Assembly: GCA_016873275.1 (NCBI GenBank)
Contig: VGXO01000021.1
Location: 1 to 45,055 of the forward strand
DNA: 45,055 nt
Direction: 5' to 3'
DNA from: Phycisphaerae bacterium
GTDB taxonomy: Bacteria > Planctomycetota > Phycisphaerae > Phycisphaerales > SM1A02
Shown: positions 38,607 through 45,055 of the stretch, piece by piece
Layout: each line of letters begins with the position of its first letter
How positions within the stretch are numbered: the first letter of the stretch is position 1
The notes under the pieces: generated by a model
The model's input: the letters and a program-made list of their open reading frames with translations, nothing else
What the model was told of the DNA's origin: nothing
The model's database searches: none
Made by a program: the position numbers and the translations under genes

Positions 38607-41600
38607 GCCTCCCCGGCTTCGGCGTCCGCAATCCGGTCCCGGCGAACCTGCTCGCCGCGGCGCTCGTCATCGGCGGCACCTACGCCGCCTTGAACATGCG
38701 GCGGGAGTTCTTCCCCGAGACCTCCCCCGACTCGCTCCGCATCCTCGTCGCCTACCCCGGCTCGACCCCGGTCGAGATCGAGGAGTCGATGGTCCGCAAG
38801 GTCGAGGACGCCGTCGCGGACCTCGAGGGCGTCAAGCAGCTCACCTCGAACATCGCCGAGGGCGTGGCGACGGTGCTCGTCGAGTTCGAGGACGGCACCA
38901 ACCTCGTGAAGGCGCTCCGCGATGCGGAGCAGGCGGTCGAGTCGCTCCGCGACCTGCCTCCGGACGCCGAGCGGATCCGGGTCATCGAGTTCGAGCCGAA
39001 CCTGCCGGTGATCATGCTCACCCTGCACGGCGATGGCTCCGAGCGGGAGATGAAGCGGACGATCCGCGCGATCGCCGACGACCTCCGCAGCCTCCCGGGC
39101 ATGGGCTCGGTGCTCCTCTCGGGGATCCGCGAGCGGGAGATCCGCATCGACGTCGATCCGGCGGCGTCGCTCCGCTACGGCCTCGGGCTGCCCGCGGTCT
39201 CCGACGCCATCGGCGCCTGGATGCGGGAGGTGCCGAGCGGCTCGATCCGCTCGAGCGGCGGGACGATCAACGTCCGCACCCTCGGCGTCGCCGAGGAGGC
39301 GGAGCGGATCCGCGCGATCGTGGTCCGCACCGGTCCCGATGGCGAGAGCATCCGCGTCGGCGACCTCGCGGTGGTCGAAGAGGGCTTCGCCGACGTCCCG
39401 CTCGTGCGCCGCTTCAACGGCTCTCCCGCGGTGAGCCTCACCGTCTTCAAGACCGCCGACGAGGACGCGGTGAAGATCGCCGAGATGGTGCGGGCCTACG
39501 CCCGCGGCGCCCAGGGACTTCCCTTCGAGGGCTCCGCGGTCGACCGCCTGATGGGCTCGCATCGGCTGGAGGCGTGGCGGCTCGGCGCGGCGCGACCGGA
39601 GGCGCTCCCGGGCGAGCTCCACCTCCATTCCGACCTCGCCCGCTTCATCGAGGGACGGCTGGAGCTCCTCTCGACCAACGCGCTGCAGGGCGCGGGGCTC
39701 GTCTTCCTCGTGCTCCTGCTCATGCTCAACCTGCGGGTCGCCTTCTGGGTGATGGTGGGGCTGGTGACGGCGCTCTCCGGCACGCTCTTCCTGATGATGC
39801 TGCTCGGCGTCACCCTGAACCTGCTGACGATGTTCGGGCTCCTCATCGTGCTCGGCATGCTGACCGACGACGCGATCGTGGTCGCGGAGAACATCATCAC
39901 CCGCCACGAGGGCGGGGAATCGGCGAAGGACTCCGCGATCCGCGGCGCCGAGGCGGTCGGCTGGCCCGTGGTCGCGACCGTCACCACCACGATCGTGGCG
40001 TTCCTGCCGCTCCTCTTCATCCAAGGGCGCATCGGTGCCCTGATGGGCGCGCTGCCGTGGGTCGTGACGTGCGCCCTCCTCGTCAGCATCATCGAGGCGA
40101 TGGTGGTGATGCCTGCCCACATGCGTCACGCCATCGATGGCATGGACCGCGGCGGACGCGGAATCATCCCGCTCGCCGACCGCTTCGGACGCTGGCGGGA
40201 CCGAAGGATCATCGCCCCCGCCATCGAGACGTACGGTCGGCTCATCGGGTGGTGCCTCGACCGCCGCTACCTCGTCACCACCCTGACGATGGCGGCGCTG
40301 ATCTTCTCGCTCGGGATGATCGCCGGCGGTCGGGTGCCCTTCACCTTCCTCGCCGCGGACGACGCGGAGACGGTGGTGGTCGACGTCCGGATGCCGATCG
40401 GCACGAGCCTCGAGGAGACGATCGCCGAGGCCCGCCGCCTCGAGGCGGCGGCGCTCGCCCAGCCGGAGGTTCGATCGGTGAGCGTCATCGCCGGCGAGCG
40501 GGCGAACACCGACACCGGCACCTCCGACGCGGCGAGCACCAACGTCGGGCAGCTCTTCATCGAGATGGTGCCGGTCGAGGAGCGCGATCGATCGAGCGGT
40601 CAGGTGACCGACGCGATCCGCGCCGCCGCCGGACCGATGGACCGTGCCGACCTCGTCGCCTTCCGGGAGATCACCGGCGGTCCCGGCGGCGCGGACATCA
40701 CCGTCGAGGTCACCGGCGACGACGAGGTCGCGAGCGCCTCCGCGGTCGCGGCGATCAAGGCGGCGCTCGCGGTGCTGCCGGGCGTCTACGGGATCTCGGA
40801 CGACGACTTCGGGGCGCAGTCCGAGGTGCAGATCGAGCTGAAGCCGGGCGCCGCGGCGCTCGGTCTGAGCGTCGCGGACGTCGCCCGGCAGATCCGCGCG
40901 TCGCTCTACGGTCTCGAGGCGCACGTCTTCGCCGCGGACCGCGAGGACATCGACGTCCGGGTTCGCCTCGACGAGGCGAGCCGAAGGCGCATCGGGAGCA
41001 TCGAGGAGATGTGGATCGCGACGCGCTCCGGGGCGATGGTGCCGCTCTCCGAGGTCGCGTCCCTCCGCGAGGGCAGCGGCTACTCGGCGATCCGCCGCAT
41101 CGACCGGCGCCGCAGCGTCACCGTCACCGCCGACGTCGACGAGGCGACGAACCCGGAGGCGATCAGCGAGGTGCTCGATCCCCGCCTCGCGGAGATCGCC
41201 GCGGAGCATCCCTCGCTCGTGATCGACACCGGCGGTCGCCAGCGGAACGTGCGGGAGGCGTTCGAGACGCTGCCGATCGCCGCGACCGCCGCCGCGATCA
41301 TGATCTACGTGATCCTCGCGTGGCTCTTCGGAAGCTACTTCCAGCCGCTCGCGGTGATGCTCGCGATCCCCTTCGGCGTGATCGGCATCGTGTGGGGGCA
41401 CTGGCTGATGGGCTTCGACATGACCTTCCTGAGCCTCATCGGCTTCGTCGCGCTCGCGGGCGTCGTGGTGAACAACTCGCTCGTCCTCGTCGACTTCACG
41501 AACGGTAATCGCCGCCGGGGCATGTCGCTCCGCGAGGCGCTCGTCGTCGCGGGTCGCCAGCGGCTCCGGCCGATCGTGCTCACGAGCCTGACCACGGTGC

Positions 41601-41827
41601 TCGGTCTCGCGCCGCTGATGCTCGAGCAGTCCTTCCAGGCACGGTTCCTGATCCCCATGGCGATCAGCATCTCCTTCGGGCTCGTGAGCGCGACGGTGCT
41701 GACGCTCGTCGTGCTGCCTGCGGTCCTGATGATCGTGGAGGACGTCCTCGGACTCCTCGCGTGGGCGTGGACGGGCGAGCGACCGACCCGCGAGGCGACT
41801 GCGCCGGAGGTCGAGCCCGCGACCTGA
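38603..41827 (+). CDS. RND superfamily efflux pump permease
   Basis: This 1074-residue inner-membrane transporter of the AcrB/HAE-RND type starts at GTG 38603 (GTGA overlap with the adaptor). The first helix is 'PANLLAAALVIGGTYAALNM' and the porter domain begins 'REFFPETSPDSLRILVAYPGSTPVEIEE'. The proton-relay helix has 'LGMLTDDAIVVAENII' near residue 420. The second half repeats the fold with 'FMTFLSLIGFVALAGVVVNNSLVLVDFTN'-like sequence near 945-970. Full length for the family. No outer-membrane channel gene is adjacent. Substrate unknown. Confidence 0.94.
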   Translation: MSLPGFGVRNPVPANLLAAALVIGGTYAALNMRREFFPETSPDSLRILVAYPGSTPVEIEESMVRKVEDAVADLEGVKQLTSNIAEGVATVLVEFEDGTNLVKALRDAEQAVESLRDLPPDAERIRVIEFEPNLPVIMLTLHGDGSEREMKRTIRAIADDLRSLPGMGSVLLSGIREREIRIDVDPAASLRYGLGLPAVSDAIGAWMREVPSGSIRSSGGTINVRTLGVAEEAERIRAIVVRTGPDGESIRVGDLAVVEEGFADVPLVRRFNGSPAVSLTVFKTADEDAVKIAEMVRAYARGAQGLPFEGSAVDRLMGSHRLEAWRLGAARPEALPGELHLHSDLARFIEGRLELLSTNALQGAGLVFLVLLLMLNLRVAFWVMVGLVTALSGTLFLMMLLGVTLNLLTMFGLLIVLGMLTDDAIVVAENIITRHEGGESAKDSAIRGAEAVGWPVVATVTTTIVAFLPLLFIQGRIGALMGALPWVVTCALLVSIIEAMVVMPAHMRHAIDGMDRGGRGIIPLADRFGRWRDRRIIAPAIETYGRLIGWCLDRRYLVTTLTMAALIFSLGMIAGGRVPFTFLAADDAETVVVDVRMPIGTSLEETIAEARRLEAAALAQPEVRSVSVIAGERANTDTGTSDAASTNVGQLFIEMVPVEERDRSSGQVTDAIRAAAGPMDRADLVAFREITGGPGGADITVEVTGDDEVASASAVAAIKAALAVLPGVYGISDDDFGAQSEVQIELKPGAAALGLSVADVARQIRASLYGLEAHVFAADREDIDVRVRLDEASRRRIGSIEEMWIATRSGAMVPLSEVASLREGSGYSAIRRIDRRRSVTVTADVDEATNPEAISEVLDPRLAEIAAEHPSLVIDTGGRQRNVREAFETLPIAATAAAIMIYVILAWLFGSYFQPLAVMLAIPFGVIGIVWGHWLMGFDMTFLSLIGFVALAGVVVNNSLVLVDFTNGNRRRGMSLREALVVAGRQRLRPIVLTSLTTVLGLAPLMLEQSFQARFLIPMAISISFGLVSATVLTLVVLPAVLMIVEDVLGLLAWAWTGERPTREATAPEVEPAT

Positions 41828-41839
41828 ACGGAGGTCGCC

Positions 41840-42442
41840 TCAGCGACGGGCAAGCCGCTCGCAGTCGCGATGCCGAGGGCAGGAGAGAAGGTGGTCGTTC
41901 ACAATTCCCACCGCCTGCATGAAGGCGTAGGCGATCACCGGACCGCAGAACTTGAAGCCCGCGGCTCGGAGGGACTTCGCGAGGAGTCGGCTCTCGGCGC
42001 TCTCCGCGGGAACGTCGCCCGGTCGGCGACGGCTCGCGAGGCGGGTGCGATGACCGACGCAGGACCAGACGAGGTCGCGGAAGGATCCCTCGCCCTGCTC
42101 CATCACCCGCTGCCACGCGCGGGCGTTCGAGATCGCGCCGTCGATCTTCGCGCGGCTTCGGATGATCCCGGCGTCCGCGAGGAGCCTCGTCCGGTCGCGC
42201 TCGCCGAAGCCGGCGATGCGATCCGGATCGAAGCCGGCGAACGCCCGGCGGAACGCCTCGCGTCGCCGCAGGATCGTGATCCACGAGAGCCCCGCCTCGA
42301 ACCCGTCGAGGACGAGCTTCTCGAAGAGCGCCCGATCATCGACGACCGGCACCCCCCACTCCTCGTCGTGGTAGGCGACGTAGACCGGGTCCGTGCCGCA
42401 CCACCAGCAGCGACCGGCGACCGGTGCCGCGGCGCGGCTCAC
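41840..42442 (-). CDS. tag: DNA-3-methyladenine glycosylase I
   Basis: This 200-residue Tag-family enzyme starts at GTG 42442 overlapping the HIT stop (GTGA). The family start 'RCWWCGTDPVYVAYHDEEWGVPV' carries Cys12 and His25 of the zinc site; later 'NDHLLSCPRH' supplies the C-terminal His/Cys. 'LFEKLVLDGFEAGLSWITILRRREAFRRAFAGFD' is the alkyl-base pocket region. It removes 3-methyladenine from alkylated DNA. The second Cys (CxxC) in the first motif is an extra compared with E. coli Tag. Converges with the RND gene (12-bp gap). Confidence 0.94.
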   Translation of the reverse strand: MSRAAAPVAGRCWWCGTDPVYVAYHDEEWGVPVVDDRALFEKLVLDGFEAGLSWITILRRREAFRRAFAGFDPDRIAGFGERDRTRLLADAGIIRSRAKIDGAISNARAWQRVMEQGEGSFRDLVWSCVGHRTRLASRRRPGDVPAESAESRLLAKSLRAAGFKFCGPVIAYAFMQAVGIVNDHLLSCPRHRDCERLARR

Positions 42443-42900
42443 CCGCCGCTCCCGTTGGATCGGGTCGCGGGAAGCCGACGAGCGATCTCCTCGAACGCCG
42501 CCGCGCAGCGTGCGGGGTCGGCGGGCGAGCGCGTCCCCGCGGCGACCGCGCGGTAGTGATCGGCGACCGACCAGCCCCGGGTCTCCTCCTCGCGCTCGTG
42601 GCGCGGCACGAGGTGGACATGGACGTGGCGGGCGGCTTCCGCGAAGGAGAGCAGGTAGACCCGCGCGCAGCCGGTCGCCTCCCGCACCGCGGCGGAGACC
42701 TCGACGAGGAGGCGTCCCAACTCCTCCGACTCCTCCCCGGTCAGCTCGTCGAGGGTCGCCGCGTGCCTCGCGAGGTCGAGGATCGCCCAGCCGGCGACGG
42801 GCGATGGATCGGGATGACGCCGGAGACGCCACCGCCTTCCGAGCGGCATGGATGCCGCGGCGGTCATGGTGCAGATGGGGCAGGTCGCATCCGTGGTCAT
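42439..42900 (-). CDS. HIT family hydrolase
   Basis: This 153-residue histidine-triad protein has the catalytic motif HVHVHLVPR near residue 92, matching HxHxH. An N-terminal 'CPICTM' Cys pair resembles the zinc-binding CxxC of many HIT proteins. It probably hydrolyses a nucleotidyl phosphoramidate or dinucleotide; substrate unknown. ATG 42900 has GAGG five bases upstream, a conventional leader. Forms an operon with tag. Confidence 0.92.
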   Translation of the reverse strand: MTTDATCPICTMTAAASMPLGRRWRLRRHPDPSPVAGWAILDLARHAATLDELTGEESEELGRLLVEVSAAVREATGCARVYLLSFAEAARHVHVHLVPRHEREEETRGWSVADHYRAVAAGTRSPADPARCAAAFEEIARRLPATRSNGSGG

Positions 42901-42969
42901 CGGTCCTCGACCCGAGACGATACGCGGCGCCGACGGGGACCTCGGGGTCGAGCCGATCTCGTCGCGAGG

Positions 42970-42981
42970 TATTCTGCCGGC
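42970..42981 (+). promoter_or_regulatory. Predicted leaderless -10 box for the DUF1080 gene
   Basis: TATTCT (42970-42975), six bases (GCCGGC), ATG 42982. Part of the recurring -10/start geometry. Confidence 0.5.
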
Positions 42982-43707
42982 ATGACCATCTCACTCCTCC
43001 TCGCGGTCTCGATCGCCTCCACGCTCCAGTCGAAGCCGAACGTCACCGACGCGCCTCCCCGCATCGCGAACACCCGCGGCGTGCCGTCCGCGACGGACGT
43101 CAGGTTCGGCGAGAAGGTCATGCTCTTCGACGGCAAGTCCCTCGACGGATGGACGCCCTTCCTGCCGGGCGGCGAGGATCCCGCCGGCACGTGGAGCGTC
43201 AAGGATGGCGTCCTCGTCTGCACCGGCTCGCCGGTCGGCTACATCCGCACCGAGAAGACCTACGACAACTTCGAGCTCCGCCTCGAGTGGCGGTTCGATC
43301 CGGAGAAGGGCGCGGGCAACAGCGGCGTCCTGATCCGCGTGCAGCCGCCGGACCAGGTCTGGCCCACCTCGATCGAGGCGCAGCTTCACTCCGAGAACGC
43401 CGGCGACATCTGGAACATCGGCGACTATCCGATGCTCACCGCGCCCGCCCGCACCGAGGGTCGCCGAACCACCAAGGAGCACGCAAGCTCGGAGAAGCCG
43501 CTCGGGGAGTGGAACCAGTACCGGATCGTGATGAACGGCGGCGAGCTGAAGCTCTTCGTGAACAGCGTCCTCCAGAACACCGCGACCAACTGCCAGGTCC
43601 AGCCGGGCTGGATCGCCCTGCAGTCGGAGGGTGCCCACATCGAGTTCCGCAAGATCGAGCTCCGTCCGATCCTCAGCCAGGCGCCGAGTCCGACCGCGGC
43701 GGAGTGA
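42982..43707 (+). CDS. DUF1080 / 3-keto-disaccharide hydrolase-like secreted protein
   Basis: This 241-residue exported protein has a short signal peptide (MTISLLLAVSIASTLQS). The DUF1080 (LamG-like jelly roll) domain spans about 42-232: 'VMLFDGKSLDGWTPF', 'WSVKDGVLVCTGSPVGYIRTEKTYDNFELRLEWRF', 'AGNSGVLIRV', 'WNQYRIVMNGGELKLFVN' and 'QPGWIALQSEGAHIEFRKIELRPI'. All usual blocks are present. Such proteins are abundant in planctomycetes, bind or cleave sugars outside the cell, and often accompany polysaccharide genes. The 3' end overlaps the next minus-strand gene by 35 bp. Confidence 0.92.
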   Translation: MTISLLLAVSIASTLQSKPNVTDAPPRIANTRGVPSATDVRFGEKVMLFDGKSLDGWTPFLPGGEDPAGTWSVKDGVLVCTGSPVGYIRTEKTYDNFELRLEWRFDPEKGAGNSGVLIRVQPPDQVWPTSIEAQLHSENAGDIWNIGDYPMLTAPARTEGRRTTKEHASSEKPLGEWNQYRIVMNGGELKLFVNSVLQNTATNCQVQPGWIALQSEGAHIEFRKIELRPILSQAPSPTAAE

Positions 43708-44827
43708 TCGCCGGTCGCGCGGCGCGGATCGAGGGATCCTGCGCCTCGTCGGCGAGGGGAATCGGTGCATCGTCGCTCGATTGCGTTCGCGGCGCGTCCG
43801 GCGGTCGATCGGCGATCGCCTCCCGAAGCTCGGCGTCGCGCTCGGCGCGGAGCCGCTTCCACGAACGCGACCACCCGAGCGATCGCGTGACCCCGAGGAG
43901 CGCGCCCGGCAGGAGGATCAGCATCGCGAGGAGGCACGCGCCGACTCCAAAGAGCGGTCCCACGAGGAAGGGCGGAGAGACCGCCGCCGCGAGCAGCGAG
44001 AGGAGCAGGAACCCCGGCACTCCCGCGACCGCCCAGAGGTAATGCTCCGCCCAGCGCGCCGAGTCATCGTCCTCGAGCCACTCCGCCCACCGCCGCAGAT
44101 GGACGGCGAGCGCCAGAAGTCCCGCCAGCCCGGCGAGCGACATGCCTCGAGCGGTCCACTCCGACGCCTCGTAGAGCGCCGCGGGCAGCTTGAGCAGCGT
44201 GGGCTGGGCGAGGAGCACCGAGATCGGCCACGCGAGCTGCAGCCATCGCGCGGCGACCCGCACCCGGGAGCGGCGTCCGAGCCCTCGCTTCTCGGCGTCG
44301 GGATCCTCGATCGGCGCCGCGAACAAGATCACGCCGGTCGCCCACAGGACCTCGATCGCGAGCGACAGGGCGACGGGCGGCATCCAGAACCGAAACAGCA
44401 CCGCCGCGCGGACGACGAGCGAGAGCACCGCCGCGACGCTCGCGATCCGCGCCGTGACGGTCAGTCGAGCGATGACGGCGTCCGGCAGCTCGACCGCTCG
44501 TCGCGGCGCGACTCGTCCCGTGCGACGCGAGCGGGCAGGCGGCGGAGCCCCGCACTCGGGGCATCGCCGAGAGGGCGGCAGACCCTTGCGTGAGTAGCCG
44601 CAGCCGGGGCACGACGGAGCCTCGCCCGCGGACGGAGATCCTGCCCGCGATGCCGCATGGGTCGGCGGCGTGGTCGGTGATGGTCGCCCGCGGTCGGTCG
44701 CCGAGCCGCGCGGTTGCGTGATCGACCCATCCAGCGGCGGCGCCATCCCGCATTCAGGGCAGGGTCGACCCGGCGGCAGCCCGCGCCGCGGATGCCCGCA
44801 CCGAGCACATCGAGAGGAGTCCGCCAT
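43673..44827 (-). CDS. Membrane protein with two N-terminal zinc ribbons
   Basis: This 384-residue protein carries two copies of a zinc ribbon: 'CARCGHPRRGLPPGRPCPEC' (7-26) and 'CPGCGYSRKGLPPSRRCPEC' (73-92), both with a GLP turn and CPECG ending. Pro/Ser/Arg-rich linkers separate them. About five or six transmembrane helices follow (130-320). The C-terminal 60 residues are charged and disordered. The function is unknown; GLP-type zinc ribbons on membrane proteins are widespread in Phycisphaerae. The gene starts seven bases after the restored end of the upstream partner (see 44870-45055). Confidence 0.85.
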   Translation of the reverse strand: MADSSRCARCGHPRRGLPPGRPCPECGMAPPLDGSITQPRGSATDRGRPSPTTPPTHAASRAGSPSAGEAPSCPGCGYSRKGLPPSRRCPECGAPPPARSRRTGRVAPRRAVELPDAVIARLTVTARIASVAAVLSLVVRAAVLFRFWMPPVALSLAIEVLWATGVILFAAPIEDPDAEKRGLGRRSRVRVAARWLQLAWPISVLLAQPTLLKLPAALYEASEWTARGMSLAGLAGLLALAVHLRRWAEWLEDDDSARWAEHYLWAVAGVPGFLLLSLLAAAVSPPFLVGPLFGVGACLLAMLILLPGALLGVTRSLGWSRSWKRLRAERDAELREAIADRPPDAPRTQSSDDAPIPLADEAQDPSIRAARPAITPPRSDSAPG

Positions 44828-44869
44828 CGCGACGTCAGGCTCCGGGGTCCCACCGCGGTCCCGCGCGGC

Positions 44870-45055
44870 TCAGCGCCTCGATGTCCTCGATGTCCTCGAT
44901 GTCCTCGACGTCCTCGATGTCCTCGAAGACGTGGGCAGCGTGAAGGTGCCTGCCCGCTCGATGATGGTGCCGCACGCCCGGCAGGTGCGGATCCGCGCGG
45001 GTCCTCCCCAGAACTTCTCCATGATCACCTTGAGGTCCTCGTCGATCTTCCGGAG
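44870..45055 (-). CDS. C-terminal end of an unidentified gene, probably frameshifted (5' end outside window)
   Basis: Read from the window edge, the minus frame encodes 61 residues: 'KIDEDLKVIMEKFWGGPARI', 'CRACGTIIERAGTFTLP', then (TSR)5-R and TGA at 44872-44870. Codon third positions are nearly all G/C up to 'TFTLP', but not through the TSR part (TCT, ACA). Adding one C in the GGG run at 44933-44935 would shift to 'HVFEDIEDVEDIEDIE...ALSRAGPRWDPGA' with G/C third positions throughout and a stop at 44835, seven bases before the next gene. So either a sequencing indel or a true frameshift is likely. The CRAC part resembles half a zinc site. Confidence 0.6.
   Translation of the reverse strand, partial: LRKIDEDLKVIMEKFWGGPARIRTCRACGTIIERAGTFTLPTSSRTSRTSRTSRTSRTSRR
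44881..44925. repeat. 9-bp tandem repeat, five copies
   Basis: ATGTCCTCG is repeated five times (44881-44925; the fourth copy has ACGTCCTCG). On the minus strand it codes for repeating Thr-Ser-Arg in the frame as given, or repeating Glu-Asp-Ile/Val if a nearby one-base deletion is corrected. Confidence 0.95.

Noticed and set aside
37841-41401. Very long open frame (over 1180 codons) on the minus strand
   Set aside because: It is fully antisense to the RND pump and adaptor, which have strong family motifs. Composition is Arg/Gly/His/Asp-rich with no domain, as expected from a high-GC antisense shadow.
44881-44925. CRISPR-like array
   Set aside because: The units are 9 bp and directly abut without spacers; it is a coding microsatellite.

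Overview
This is a high-GC bacterial chromosome segment with very compact coding on both strands. The gene content points to Planctomycetota, most likely the class Phycisphaerae. The supporting signs are a DUF1501 / cytochrome-DUF1549-DUF1553 gene pair, planctomycete-type dockerin C-termini, a PEP-CTERM-like sorting tail ending in RRRR, a DksA relative with a long Lys/Ala-rich tail and a mostly lost zinc site, excisionase-like HTH domains reused as regulators, and zinc-ribbon membrane proteins with paired CPECG motifs. The class assignment is an inference from family content, not from a search. I see no rRNA, CRISPR array, insertion sequence or prophage.

Layout. Positions 1-757 hold the end of a zinc-ribbon gene and a PEP-CTERM-like secreted protein closed by a strong hairpin. 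A possible leader peptide and a TPR-sulfotransferase follow (855-2462). On the minus strand are DUF1501, the planctomycete cytochrome protein and a GAF/histidine kinase/receiver hybrid (2496-8325). Two convergent secreted dockerin proteins come next (8443-10761), then an SLC13-type transporter. Positions 13082-17555 are a five-gene nucleotide-sugar and glycosyltransferase operon. The housekeeping block at 17622-24657 carries tRNA-Pro, tRNA-Ser, truB, lspA, the DksA-like gene, accA, proC and an ABC-2 exporter. An operon of DUF1573 protein, phosphoesterase and tsaB (24720-27467) leads into a regulatory block of HTH-REC and degenerate REC-GAF proteins. Then come psd, a membrane-tethered HTH protein, mutY, a 7TM-HD phosphohydrolase, a lipoprotein, gatC-gatA, an RND efflux pair, HIT-tag, a DUF1080 protein, and a zinc-ribbon membrane protein with a broken or frameshifted partner at the window end.

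Two architectural themes recur. First, about ten first-of-unit genes have a TAnnnT-like -10 hexamer ending only 6-8 nt before the start codon. This predicts leaderless mRNAs alongside a minority of Shine-Dalgarno-led genes. Second, genes are packed to the limit: five GTGA start/stop overlaps, two TGATG overlaps, three convergent gene pairs whose 3' ends overlap by 35-95 bp, and convergent gaps of 7-33 bp with no terminator.

The most unusual local items are the shared symmetric -10 box between truB and tRNA-Ser, a 30/31 inverted repeat formed by two convergent dockerins, G-rich tandem repeats in front of the DksA-like gene, the two-gene receiver cassette at 27691-29543, and a likely one-base frameshift next to a 9-bp tandem repeat at the end of the window. 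I did not find a clear new defence or mobile system.
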